Below, piece by piece: positions 1 through 11,749 of a DNA stretch of 64,000 nt (position 1 is its first letter; each line of letters starts with the position of its first letter). This stretch comes from Ailanthus altissimus (Eukaryota; Streptophyta; Magnoliopsida; Sapindales; Simaroubaceae): assembly GCA_946807835.1 (NCBI GenBank), contig OX327690.1:14356501-14420500 (forward strand), read 5' to 3'. The notes under the pieces were generated by a model. It saw only the letters and a list, made by a program, of their open reading frames with translations, was not told where the DNA came from and ran no database searches. A program made the translations under genes and the position numbers.

Positions 1-1354
1 CTTACAATTTTATTTAAATTTAATAATATTTATTATGTGTTATAAAATTAAAATTGATGTTACATATATTTTTTTTAATATAACAATAATAATACAGTGC
101 TAATAATTTTATATTAATTAATATATTTATCTTAATATTTATTATTTTAATATAGGGGAGGTTTTGTTATGTTTTGTTTTTAAGCGTGTATATTCACATT
201 TAACCAAACAGGGCAGCGTTTTAATAGTTTCATCAATTATATCCTTCCCCGATTGTTCAGTTATTGATTTTGTAACTTTTTAAATGTCAATCCTTAGATA
301 TTCACGTCTAACGGTCGGAACAACTGACTGTACAGCACAGCTGACTATTTCGTACCTTAACCCATAAATCATATATAGTCATTAGTAATTAATCCATATG
401 AATCATGATTAATTTGACAGTGGCTTATTATCCAATTGATTTATGTTGAAATCATGGATTGCTTTTTTCGAGCGATCTGATTGGCATTGTGATCTAATTC
501 ACGCATGATCTGACCATGATCTTGGCATATGATCTGTTGTTATATGATCCATTGGTGGATAAGCAGTTAGTTAGACAGTTTTTGATCAGATCTTGATGTT
601 GATCTGATCCATAAATAGCCATCTGATCTAATGGCCGATATATCAAGATCCATCAATTGATCTTAGAATTAGATCATATGTTTGGTTACATAAATGACCG
701 CCTGATCCAATTTGATTTGCTCCTTTATCATTAGTTTATGTTGATTCATCATGAGCCATCTGTTTGATCATCAGAATTTTCGGCCATAAACTAATCACGA
801 TTTCGCCTAATAGCCATTTGATGCGATCATAATAAAATTATAGTTAGTCATTATATGATCATCATATAACATATTTTGATTAGTTCTTATATGATCATAT
901 TCTGATATTCATCTGATGTGATTACCCGTTATGTTAGCTATCATAGACTTCGTCTAAATCTAATAATAAAATCATGACCATTACTTCTTGATCAATTATT
1001 TCTTGATTGGGAGCCGTCTGATCTGATTTCATTTTGGTTGAAATGAGCCTCAATCCACCTTTTATAAATTTTTTCTTTCACTCATATATACCTAACGAAT
1101 TGATTTTATTAATCTAAAAAATAAATAAATAAATAAAAAATAAAGATATCTATTTAATTTTTTTTCTCTAAAACGAAAAGGAAAAGAATAGAAAAAAGAA
1201 AACTTAAGTTTCAGCGGAATCGCAAGTAGAGATATTAATAAAAACACATAAAGTTAATGGTATTTCATAACTAATTGATTGAACAGCAGTCTGCAGACCA
1301 CTTAAAAATGAATATTTATTATTTGATCCATATTCTTTATTATTATTTTATATT
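1..1354. other. AT-rich intergenic DNA, no gene seen
   Basis: No open frame of coding character is visible on either strand. From about 440 to 1050 the DNA is unusually rich in GATC, GATCTGAT and TGATCAT words in no fixed register. This could be an old decayed element or biased AT sequence; I recognise no LTR, TIR or coding homology. Confidence 0.5.
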
Positions 1355-1359
1355 GAACC

Positions 1360-2385
1360 TGTTAACTTTTTAGTTATACATATTATATTTTGATGATAAA
1401 AAATTTCATATTCATTATAATATATTAATTTATTAAGTATTGAAAGGTTTAAATACACAATTGAGGTAAACAAAATGAAAAAATAAGCACTCATAAAAAC
1501 TCAAGAACTTCAAGACTTCAACAAAACTGAAGAGTATATTGAAAATTATTCGAGCATATTAAAAATTATTCTTGCACTGCATGATATAGAAGATTTGCAC
1601 AAAATTAATTACAAAGGAAAGATAATTGTATCAGCTTTCTAAGAAATTTTACGAAAATGAATTTGGAGTTGTTTACGAAAAGTTATGGCCAAATCACTCA
1701 AGCATGCGAAAGTTGGACAAAAGTGCAAAGTTTTGAGAGTTTTAGAAAATAGACTAAAACGTAAACAAATTAAAACTTTGGTAGGATCACTGTAGCAATG
1801 TTCAAGCCACTGTATTAATACTGTAGCAACGGTTAAGTTAGTGTAACAGTACTATAGCAACAGTTAATTTTTTAGCTCCTTATAAATACCTTATTTATTC
1901 GAAGCTCTACACAATTTTGAAAAGGATCATATGTCAATTTAAGAGCCTCTTTATTCTTACATCTTCATATTAGCTCATTTGGGAGTTTAAAATCATTTGT
2001 ATTTATTTTAATTCTTGTATTGGGTTTAGTTAAGTATTTGTGAGAAACACTTTGAGAGGAAAATGATTACTCTTTTGTTATAAAAGTTTCTTAACACTTT
2101 AAAAGTCAAGTGTATTGATTCTTGGCCTTGGTTTAAAGCAAGCTAGTGGAATCCTCAAGTCGAGTTGCTTGGGGTACGGACGTAGCGTGGACGTAGGCCG
2201 TGTGGAGTGCCGAACCACGTATACATCCGGGTGCCATTCTCTCTTTCCTTTACTCTATTATTTATTGCAATTATTTGTTATTAAATTTGTTTATGTTTTA
2301 ATAATTGCATAAATTATTTACATTAGTGCATTAATTTTTAAATACTCATTCACCCCCCTCTTAGGTTGCTTATCTAAAATTTTTA
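1360..2385 (+). repeat. 5' LTR of the copia element
   Basis: This block aligns from end to end with 7969-9005. It starts TGTTAAC (TGTTGAC in the partner). It holds the U3 tandem motif at 1790-1866, a TATA box at 1881-1888 and a downstream R-U5 stretch with a phrase (GGACGTAGGC, CCGAACCACG) common at copia LTR ends. The final dinucleotide is TA rather than CA. Point differences and small indels against the partner are frequent, so the insertion is not recent. Confidence 0.93.
1790..1888 (+). promoter_or_regulatory. LTR U3 tandem motif and TATA box
   Basis: Imperfect copies of a word like CACTGTAGCAACGTTCAAG are lined up here, followed by TATAAATA at 1881-1888. The same layout is in the 3' LTR (8375-8507), where the array is longer by about 31 bp. 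Short repeats just upstream of TATA are typical of LTR enhancer regions; the enhancer role is inferred. Confidence 0.6.
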
Positions 2386-2387
2386 TT

Positions 2388-2400
2388 TGGTATCAAAGTC
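2388..2400 (+). other. Primer binding site, initiator tRNA-Met type
   Basis: TGGTATCAAAGTC lies two bases after the 5' LTR. It differs slightly from the usual plant copia site TGGTATCAGAGC, which pairs with the 3' end of initiator Met tRNA and primes minus-strand DNA synthesis. Confidence 0.85.
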
Positions 2401-2440
2401 TCATTCTCTAGAAAAGAACTTAATCGTTTTAGAGAGATTC

Positions 2441-3600
2441 ATGGCAACCATTAGTGGACCTAGCATATATGAAGGCTAATCCACCACTAGACCTCCATTC
2501 TTTGACGGAACTGACTATAACTATTGGAAAGCTAGAATAAGAATTTATCTTCAATCCATTAGTTATGATTTATGGTTAGTTATTGAAAATGGACCTCATA
2601 TTCCAACTAAAATTGATAGTGAGGGAAAATCTATCCCAAAATCTCAAAATGAGTGGGATAATGATGACAAAGAAAAACTTACCTTTAATGCCAAAGCAAT
2701 GAACAAACTTCTTTGTGCCGTCGATAGGAAAGAATTTAATAGAATTTCTGAATACAAATCTGCATTTGCAATTTGGCAACATTTAGAAGTTGTTTATGAG
2801 GGAACAAACTAAATAAAAGAATCTAAAATTAGTCGACTCACTAGAGAATATAAATTGTTCAAAATGGAGTCACACGAAACCATTCATGAAATGTACACAC
2901 GTTTCACCACTATAATTAATCAATTAAGTTCTCTTGGTAAATACCACTCTATGAGTGAGCAAGTGAAAAAGATTCTTAGATCATTATCCAAGGAATGGAG
3001 AGCTAAAACAACATCCATCAAAGAAGCCAGTAATCTCAACACATTATCACTTGATGATCTCATTGGTAAGTTAATGGACTATGAAATTGAATTGAAGGAT
3101 GATGAAAAGGAGGAAGCATCAAAGAAAAGGAACATCGCTTTCAAAACTATAATAAGCAAGAAAGATAATGATGATAAAAGTGATGGAGAAGATGTTGTAA
3201 TGTTAACACGTAAATTTAAACAATTTCTTAAATTCAAAAAGTCAAATAGAAAAAAGTTTAGTAAATAATTAAAGAGGGAAAGTAATAGATATGAAAAGCT
3301 AAAGAAGGACCACATCATTTGCTTCGAATGTAAGAAATCGGGACATATAATTTATGAATGTCCTTTCCTCAAGAACAACAAAGGAAAGAAGAAAGTTATG
3401 AATGTCACATGAGATGATAGTGATGGTGAATCATCGATTGAAGAATGTGAGATATCTAATCTTGCACTCATGGCCATCGGAGACGACGAATTTGATGATC
3501 TTGACCAGGTATGTGATCAATCCTCTTTTAATGAATTATTAGATGCTTTTAATGAATTGCTTGAAAATTCTAAGGCAATAGGTCGTAAAAAAGCTATCTT
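2441..3600 (+). pseudogene. Broken gag of the copia element
   Basis: Gag forms the nucleocapsid in which the element's RNA is reverse transcribed. A single frame starting at the ATG at 2441 reads as a copia Gag, with an N-terminal DGTDYNYWKARI-like motif and a Lys/Asp/Glu-rich tail. A CCHC zinc knuckle at 3320-3361 (CFEC..GH..EC) is intact. Stops interrupt it at 2477 (TAA, only 12 codons in), near 2810, at 3266 and near 3410, and the frame is lost near 3600. A second knuckle-like motif at about 4009-4050 has Tyr in place of the last Cys. The first in-frame stop alone would prevent normal Gag. Confidence 0.85.
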
Positions 3601-4182
3601 GAAGAAAAAACAATGTCTCATTGAAAAATGAAATTAAAAATTTTAAAAAGGAAAATGATATTCTTAAAAGTGAAAATCTCTCTTTAAAAGAAAAGGAAAA
3701 TTCTTTAAAAAGGGAAAAGAGAATCTTGAAAAAGAACTTGAAATATCTAAAGCATGCATCCAAGAGTTAAATGAGAACCCAGAAATCAATGAAATAATTT
3801 TAGAAAATGAAGCCATTAAAAATAAAGTCATTGATGTACAAGAAATTATCTTAAAATTCACAAATGGGCAAAAGAATTTTGAAAAATTACTTGGTTCTAA
3901 AAAATGTGTGTTTGATAAGGGAGACATAGGATATAACCATTCCTAAAGTAAAAATCCTTAAAAAATTATTTTGTAAGATCAAGTTTTAAAATAGAAACCA
4001 ATTCAATTTGTCATTTTTGCAAAAAAAATGGTCATAAAATTTATAATTATCCTTTCAAGATATTTGGAGTAAAACAAATTTGGGTTTTAAAAGGAACTTT
4101 CTCTACTAACATTCAAGGACCCAAAAAAATTTGGGTACCTAAAATTCACACTTGAATTGTTTTGTAGGTAATTAAAAGGAAA

Positions 4183-6744
4183 ATGAATAAGTGGTTTTTA
4201 GATAGTGGATGTTCAAGGCATATGATCGGAGATTCATCAAAATTCAAAAGCTTCACCAAAATCAAGAATGGCGGATATGTAACATTTGGGGATAATGTCA
4301 AAGGGAAAATCCTTGGTGTAGGTAATGTTGAAAAAGACTTAACCATACTCATTGAAAATGTATTCTTTGTTGAGCATTTGAAGCATAATTTGCTTAGCAT
4401 TAGTCAATTGTGTGATAAAGGTTATAGAATTATTTTTGAGCCTACTTGTTGTTTTGTAATTAACATTAGTGATAATAAGATCTTGTTTATAGGAAATAGA
4501 CATAATAATGTTTACACTATTGATATTGAGTGTGCATCCTCACATGATAAATGTTTCTCCGCATTACATGATAATTCTTAGTTATGGTATAAAAGATTAA
4601 GACATGCAAGCATGCATTTGATTTCTAAAAGTTCCAAAAATGATCTTGTTAGAGGTCTTCCTAAATCATCTTTTGAAAAAGATAAAATTTGTGAAGCATG
4701 TCAATTTGGAAAACAAATAAAATCATCTTTTAAAAACAAAGATCATATTTTCACAACTAGACCACTTCAATTGCTTCACTTGGACTTATTTGCACCAACT
4801 AGAGTTGCTAGCCTAGGTGGCAAGCATTATGTATTTGTGATAGTTGATGATTTCATAAGATTTACATGGGTTTTGTTTTTGACTTAAAAAGATGAAACTT
4901 TAAAAACTTTTATAAATTTTTGCAAGAAAGTTCAAATTGAAAAAAAAAAATATTCAATTTCATGCATTAGGAGTGATCATGGCAGGGAATTTTAAAACTA
5001 CTCCTTTATCAATTTTTGTAATGATCATGGAATCCAACAACAATTCTCATCACTTAGAACACCTCAACAAAATAGAGTTGTTGAAAGAAAAAATAGGTCT
5101 ATTCAAGAAATGGTTAGGACCATGTTGCATGATAATGCTTTACCACAATATTTTTGGGCCAAAGCCGTTAACACTGCTTATTATATATTAAATAGAGTGT
5201 TGATTAGACCTAATTTGAATAAGACTCCATATGAAGTTTGAAAAAATAGAAAACCAAACATTGGATATTTTAAAGTATTTGGTTGTAAATGTTTTATCTT
5301 GAATACTAAGGATAATATTAGTAAATATTATTCAAAATTCGATGTTGGAATCTTTCTTGGCTACTCTATGACTAGCAAAGCATTTAGAGTTTTTAATAAA
5401 AGAACCTTAGTCATTGAGAAAACTATGCATGTTATCTTTGATGAGACTAATAAATCTATTTCCAAGAATACACAAGAAGATGAAATAGTTGAAATAGAAA
5501 ATGGTGTGCGCAAAGTTCAACTAGAAGAAAGCAAAAAGGCACCCAATTACATTACCCCTGAAGAAAAAGAAGAGAATCAAGGAAAGAAAGAAGAAGTTCA
5601 AAATGAAGAAGAAGAATGTGGTAATAATGCCCAATCACTCCATAGGGCGTTGAGGTTTGCATCTTTTCACCCTTTAGATAATATTATTGGTGATCCATCA
5701 CATGGCATCAAAATTAGATCATCACTTAAGCACATTTGCAATAACATGGCATTCGTATCTCAAATTAAACCTAAGAACTTCCTTGAAGCCGAAAAAGATG
5801 AACATTGGATAATGGCAATGCAAGAAGAGTTAAATCAATTTGAGAGAAATCAAGTTTGGACATTAGTACCTAGACCACAACATCAATTTGTAATAGGCAC
5901 TAAATGGGTTTTTAGAAATAAAATGGGTGAATCTAGAATAGTTGTTAGAAATAAGGCTAGATTAGTTGCAGAAGGGTATAATCAAGAAGAGGGAATTGAT
6001 TTTGATGAAACTTATGCACCTGTAGCTAGACTTGAATCCATTAGGTTATTACTTGCTTATGCATGTTAGAAGAATTTCACTTTATATCAAATGAATGTGA
6101 AAAGTGCATTTTTAAATGGTTTCATTATGGAAGAAGTTTATGTAAAACAACCTCCTGGCTTTGAAAATGAGAAGTTTTCAGATTATGTATATAGGTTGTC
6201 TAAAGCATTATATGGTTTAAAGCAAGCACTTAGGGCATGGTATGAACGTTTAAGCAAATTTCCTATTGAAAATGATTTTTCAATGGAAAAAGCTGATAAC
6301 ACATTATTCATTAAGCATAAGGACCAAGACATACTTATTGTGCAAATTTATATTGATGATATCATTTTTGGATCCACTAATGAATCTCTATGTAAGGAAT
6401 TTTCAACTTGTATAAACAATAAATTTGAGATGAGCATGATGGGAGAACTCAAATATTTTCTTAGACTTCAAATAAAGCAAATAAGAGATGAGATTTTCAT
6501 CAATCAATCCAAATACATCAAAGATCTTCTCAAAAGATTTGAATTTCAAAATGGAAAGAATGCGTCAACTCCAATGAGCTTATCTACCAAGCTCGACAAA
6601 GATGAGAAAGGAGAAGAAGTGGATATTAAGAAATATCGAGGTATGTTCGACTCTCTTTTATATTTAACTGCTAGTAGACTGGATATTATGTTTAATGTAT
6701 GCCTATGTGCAAGATTCCAATCATGTCTAAAGTCTCACATCTAG
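4183..6744 (+). pseudogene. Broken pol of the copia element: protease, integrase, reverse transcriptase
   Basis: One frame runs through the whole region without a frameshift. Protease has the active-site DSG at the start (WFLDSGCSRHM). A GAG-pre-integrase region with an H..C..C pattern follows. The integrase core keeps its acidic residues in LHLDLF, CNDHG and VVERKN. Reverse transcriptase begins near 5740 and has YIDD in place of the more common YVDD at about 6350. In-frame stops occur near 4579, 4885, 4990, 5239 and 6067, so the polyprotein cannot be made whole. Order protease-integrase-RT is diagnostic of Ty1/copia. The lesions are mostly single stops, which suggests moderate age. Confidence 0.9.
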
Positions 6745-6782
6745 TTGTCGTAAAATAAATTTTTAGATATTTACATGGCATA

Positions 6783-7310
6783 ATGAGCTTAGGGTTATGG
6801 TACTCAAAAGGCACTCAATTTAACCTCGTCAATTATTCGGATATCGACTTTGCCGGATGCAAAGTGGATAGAAAGAGCACAAGTGGGATTTGTCATTTCT
6901 TAGGTCATTCACTTGTTTCATGGGCTAGTAAGAAACAAAATTCAGTAGCTACGTCAACTACTGAAGTTGAATATATTGCCGCTGATAGTTGTTGTGCTCA
7001 AACACTTTGGATGAGACAAACCTTTAAGGACTTTGACGTTAAAATAGGAAATACTCCTATTATGTGTGACAATACAAGTGCTATAAACTTGTCTAAAAAT
7101 CCTATTCAACACTCTCGAACCAAACACATTGAAATTAGGCATCATTTTTTGAGGGATCATGTCCAAAAGGGTGATATTACTTTGCAATTTATACCTATGG
7201 ATGACCAACTTGCAGACATTTTCACAAAACCTTTAAGTGAAGAAAGGTTCTGCAAAATTAGAGGAGAACTTGGTATGATGAAATCTCTATATTATGAACA
7301 TTTTGCATAA
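6783..7310 (+). pseudogene. RNase H end of copia pol, frameshifted from RT
   Basis: RNase H removes the RNA strand during reverse transcription. This 175-codon frame begins after a frameshift between about 6740 and 6783. It keeps the expected landmarks: YSDIDFAGC with its Asp, STTEVEYIA with its Glu, MCDNTSAI with its Asp, and the C-terminal LADIFTKPLSEERF phrase typical of copia elements. It ends with TAA at 7308-7310, about 660 bp before the 3' LTR, and that gap holds no further coding frame. Confidence 0.88.
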
Positions 7311-7485
7311 TTAATTGTTTAAATAATTTTTAAAAAAATTATTTTTGACTTCATACATGTCATATTTGCATTCTTATTATATTTGAGATAAGTTTATTTT
7401 TAAATTGTTTGATATATATTTGGTTGTTATGGGAGGAGCTATATCTTCTAATCATCTTGAGTATATCTTAACATCTTTGATTTTC

Positions 7486-7967
7486 TAAGGGGGAGATTTG
7501 TCCATGTTATATTTAGGGAGAGCATAGCAAGCTTATAACTTATGAAAGATATTTTACTTATACTTAGAACTTGCGATTAATGACTTGAATTTTTCTTATA
7601 GACAAGTTCTTTATGACCCACCTATTAAAAATATTAGATGCATTGTTTTGATGAAATAATATATTTTGAAATATTACTTTTAAAAGGGGGAGAAATACTT
7701 CTTAAATTGTATTTAACGTCATAAATTATATTTAACGATAAGGGAATAATTTTTTAGTGCCTTTTGTTGATGACAAAAGGGGGAGAAATGTATTTTGATA
7801 ATTTTGATGTGCATATTCAATGCTTCTTGTACTAACTTTATTGAGATTTTTTTGAAGCTCTACATACATAAAGAGGAGTTATTTCATTTTGAAATTAGTT
7901 TCTTTAAAAATCTCCATTAAAGTTATCAAAATACATGAGGTATTTGTCATCATAAAAAATAGGGAGA
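7486..7967 (+). other. Multiple polypurine tracts before the 3' LTR
   Basis: The tract AAAAAATAGGGAGA at 7954-7967 abuts the 3' LTR and is the likely plus-strand primer. Upstream, GGGGGAGA-type tracts recur near 7486, 7684 and 7779. Repeated polypurine tracts are a reported trait of Sirevirus-type copia elements; that link is from knowledge of the group, not from a search. Confidence 0.65.
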
Positions 7968-7968
7968 T

Positions 7969-9005
7969 TGTTGACTTTGTAGTCATACATATTATGTTTT
8001 GATAATATGAAATCTCATGTTCATTGTAATATATTAATTTATTAAGCATTGAAAGGTTTCAATACATAAGTGAGGTAAAGAAAGTGCAAGAATAAACACT
8101 TATGAAAACTCAAGGACTTCAAGACTTCAACAAAACTGAATGGCATATTGGGAATTATTCTGGCACTGCATGATATAGAAGATTTGCACAAATTTGATTA
8201 CAAAAGAAAGAAAATTGTGTCAGTTTTCTAAGAAATTTCACAGGAGTGAATTTGGAGTTGTTTACGAAAAGTTATGGCCAAATCACTCATGCATGCTGAA
8301 ATTGGACAAAGTGCAAAGTTTTGAGAGTTTAAGAAAATAGACTAAAATGTAAACAAATTAAAACTTTGGCAAGATCACTGTAGTGGGCACTGTAGCAACG
8401 TTCAAGTATTGTAGCAATGTTCAAGCCACTGTGTCAATACTGTAGCAACGGTCAAGTTACTGTACCAGTACTATAGTACGGCTAATTTTTTGGCTCCTTA
8501 TAAATACCTCACCTATTTGAAGCTTTACACAATTTTGAAAAGCATCATATGTCAATTTAAGAGACTCTTTATTCTTACACCTTCGTATTAGCTCATTTGG
8601 GAGTTTAAAATTATTTTTATTTATTTTAATTCTTGTATTGGGTTTAGTTAAGTGTTTGTGGGAAACACTTTGAGAGGAGAGTGATTACTCTTTTATTGTA
8701 AAGGTTTCTTGACACCTTGAAAGTCAGGTGTATTGATTCTTGGCCTTGATTTAAGGTAAGATAGTGAAATCCTCAAGGCGAGTTGCTTGGGGTATGGACG
8801 TAGCGCGAACGTAGGCCGTGTAGAGTGTCGAACCACGTAAACATCCAGGTGCCATTCTCTCTTTCCTTTACTCTATTATTTATTGCAATTATTTATTATT
8901 AAATTTGTTTATATTTTAATAATTGTATAAATTATTTACATTAGTGCATTAATTTTTAAATACCCAATTCACCCGCCCTCTTGGGTTGTCTATCTAGAAT
9001 ATTCA
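7969..9005 (+). repeat. 3' LTR of the copia element
   Basis: It begins TGTTGAC, ends TATTCA and matches the 5' LTR throughout. The TATA box is TATAAATA at 8500-8507. The U3 array at 8375-8480 has extra motif copies compared with the 5' LTR. The GAACC target duplication follows at once. Confidence 0.93.
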
Positions 9006-9047
9006 GAACCCATCACAAATGTTTGTCCAATTACAATTACCGTCATC

Positions 9048-10376
9048 TAGGGCGGGCATTTTCGAGTTTGAAAATTTTCGACCTTTACCTAAACTCGATC
9101 AGAACATCAAAAGTATTCCGTTCAATTAGGTCAGGATGAGAATTGTCCCATCATTTTTTTAAAATTGAAACGACGTAGTTTTGATTTAGGACGGATCAGA
9201 TTGAGAATTTTTGAATTTAATTTTAAAAAATAAAAAAATTTAAATTCAATTTGAATTTCAATTATGTTAAATGTTATTATTTCAAATTCAATTACGTTAA
9301 TGTTATTATTTAAAATTCAATTTAAATTTAAATTATGTAAAATATTATAATTTTATTAATTTTGACATCCATTTGTTTCAAATCCAATTACGTAAAATAT
9401 TATAATTAAAAATTCAATTTCGAGTTGAAATACGTTAAATATTATGAATTTGAATTACGTTAAATGTTATTATATGAAATTAAATTATGTGAAATATTAT
9501 AGTTTAATTAATTTAGAAATCTATTCGTTCGAAATTCAATTACGTAAAATATTGTAATTATAAATCCATTTTGAGTTGAAATATGTTAAATATTATAATT
9601 TGAAATATTGTTTTGATTTCAATTACGTTAAATATGATGGATTTGAATTACATTAAATGCATTATTTGAATTTAAATTACGTTAAATGAAAAATTATTAC
9701 AATTTCATTAATTTTGAAATTGATTCATTCCAAATCTAATTACGTTAAATGTTGTAATATAAATCAAATTTTGAGTTGAAATAAGTTAAATTTTATAATT
9801 TGAAATATTATTTTGATTTCAATTACGTTAAATATTATGGATTTAAATTACGTTAAATGTTATTATTTGAAATTCAATTACGTTAAATGTTATAATTTGA
9901 TTAATTTTGAAATTGATTCGTTCTAAATTCGTTAAATATTGTAATTATAAATCTAATTTCGAGTTGAAAAACATTAAATATTATTAGATATTGTTTGATT
10001 TCAATTGCGTTAAATATTATACATTTCAAATTAAATTACGTTAAATATTATAATTTCAAATCTTTTTTTACTTTTAATTATGTTAAATGTTATTATTCTA
10101 AATTTAAATTTAGTTATGTTTAATATTATCATCCTAAATCTAACTTTGAATTTAATTGAATTTAATTTTTTAAAATTTTAAAATTTTAAAAAAGGAGTTT
10201 GGGTTGGAAAATTTCCGTTCAAGTTCGAAAATTTTTTAAACTTGACCTGACCTATTTAGGATATAATTTTCTGTCCCAAACGGGCTCTAAACCCATTCCT
10301 ATTCCTATCTAGATCTAAAATTTCGAAATATATCAGATTAAAACGAGTCAAGTTCAAAAATAATACCTACCCTTAA
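9048..10376. mobile_element. Candidate TIR element filled with a degenerate tandem array
   Basis: The left end reads TAGGGCGGGCATTTTCGAG and the right end, on the reverse strand, reads TAAGGGTAGGTATTATTTTTG: an imperfect terminal inverted repeat. A second inverted pair sits just inside (about 9060-9120 and 10205-10260, both rich in GAAAATTTTCG-like words). Between the ends is an AT-rich tandem array. No transposase frame is present and I could not find a clear target duplication, so this may be a non-autonomous DNA transposon or simply a minisatellite with inverted flanks. Confidence 0.45.
9180..10150. repeat. Degenerate AT-rich tandem repeat with higher-order period
   Basis: The word AATTACGTTAAATATTAT and variants recur every ~30-35 bp. 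A marker phrase TCGAGTTGAAATACGTTAAA recurs near 9421, 9571, 9771 and 9961, spacings of about 150-200 bp. Another marker, TTTTGATTTCAATTACGTTA, recurs near 9611, 9810 and 9990. This is a higher-order repeat built from short monomers. No coding content. Confidence 0.75.
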
Positions 10377-11749
10377 CTAATTATTATTTCATTATTATTT
10401 TTATATATTTTCTCATTTGATTTGATCTATAAATCAAAAGTGGCTATTCACTTTTAATCATGAAATTTTGACTACTTTATTATCTCAATTAATTATTGCC
10501 ATATATCTTATGATTTTTTTTTTGAGAAATAACTAAACCCATTGAAAGCATAGTAACAAGGACTTAGGAAAATTACATGATCTATAGATAATGTTTAAAC
10601 ACTGACGTTTAACCCAACCTCATCCACCTTCAGTATTGAGGGGAAGACTAATCCCTAAGATGAATAAACCATTCCTAAGAAAGAGAAAATTATTGAGTAC
10701 GGTGTTTCAGTTCTAAATCGTATTAGGTGAGTGCACGTATGTGCGTGTGTCTATTGTTTATTAATACATATACATGCATCTTATACATTATATATGCAGC
10801 AGAAGTTAAAAATTTAAATTTTTAAAACAACGAACACAATAAAGTTTTTCTTCATTATACTAATAAATAAATTAAAGTATGTTAATCACATTAACACTAA
10901 AATTGAGAATAATCATCTTATAAGTTTTTGGAATAGTTTAAATTAGAGTATCGCCTGAAATGAATTCGTTTGTAATTTTAAGACTCAACGAAATAGATTT
11001 GAGTCACTAGAATATCAACTTAATTCTAACACGATATTTAACATTTAAACACAAAAAACTTAATTTAACCTTTTAACTATGCTTAAACTCTTTAAGCTAC
11101 ATATTTGTTTCAAACACATTGAATAATTATTTTTATTTTAGTAACTCTTGCTTAAAATCACAAAACAATTTTCTTCCAGTTTATTTTTGCATGGCGGGCC
11201 TTGAATTAAAGAAATGGGAGATGAAGAATTATTTTGGTATTCAACATTTTGAACAACAAGCCAAACACTTTTTGACTATTTTTCTCTCGATGCCCACTTA
11301 TATGGCCGAACATAATAAGCTCCCTTTTGTTGGCAACAAAAGCATAAACTTGAAAACAATTTTCATTCCCACTTTTTTATAGAAATGGCCGGCTATTGTC
11401 TTTTTGAAAAACAAAGACAAATGCTTATTTTTTAAATAAAATAATGAATTCTAAGCAATTAAGTTTTAGGCCCACCATTTCCTTTGCCAACAAATAAGCA
11501 TATCCCTTCTGTTTTAATTTTATATTATTTAATAATTAACTAATAATAAAACAAAACTTGTTTGACGAGTCATCAATTACTTAGTCATTAAGTTAACTTA
11601 AAAGTGAGTTTAACTTAACTATATATTTAAGTTAATTTAATTAAAAATTTATTATATATCACGTGTTAATATTTAATTGATTAATAAAAATTATTAATTA
11701 ATTAATGTACTTAACACTAATTTTGACAAAAGTGTATTCAGAGGGTTGT
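10377..11749. other. AT-rich intergenic DNA
   Basis: No gene is supported. An 87-codon frame at 11119-11382 has no recognisable motif and no splice or promoter context, so I leave it uncalled. Confidence 0.5.

Larger units (their letters stand above)
1360..9005 (+). mobile_element. Near full-length Ty1/copia LTR retrotransposon (Sirevirus-like)
   Basis: The element has two LTRs of about 1.03 kb, an initiator-Met-type primer site straight after the 5' LTR, gag and pol in copia order (protease, integrase, reverse transcriptase, RNase H) and a polypurine tract next to the 3' LTR. The 5-bp words flanking it are identical: GAACC at 1355-1359 and at 9006-9010. The 3' LTR begins TG and ends CA; the 5' LTR begins TG but ends TA. 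Several GGGGGAGA tracts before the 3' LTR, together with Gag and RNase H wording, resemble the Sirevirus lineage; that placement is inference. No envelope-like frame is present after pol. Stop codons and one late frameshift break gag and pol, so the copy is not autonomous, though its structure is otherwise whole. Confidence 0.93.

Noticed and set aside
7311..7968. Search for an envelope-like frame after pol of the copia element
   Set aside because: No frame of useful length is present, only spacer with polypurine tracts.
9180..10150. Regularly spaced repeats that might recall a CRISPR array
   Set aside because: Spacers are themselves repeats, the monomers are degenerate, and the context is plant nuclear DNA.
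11119..11382. 87-codon frame
   Set aside because: No motif, no promoter or splice context; fits a chance frame in AT-rich DNA.
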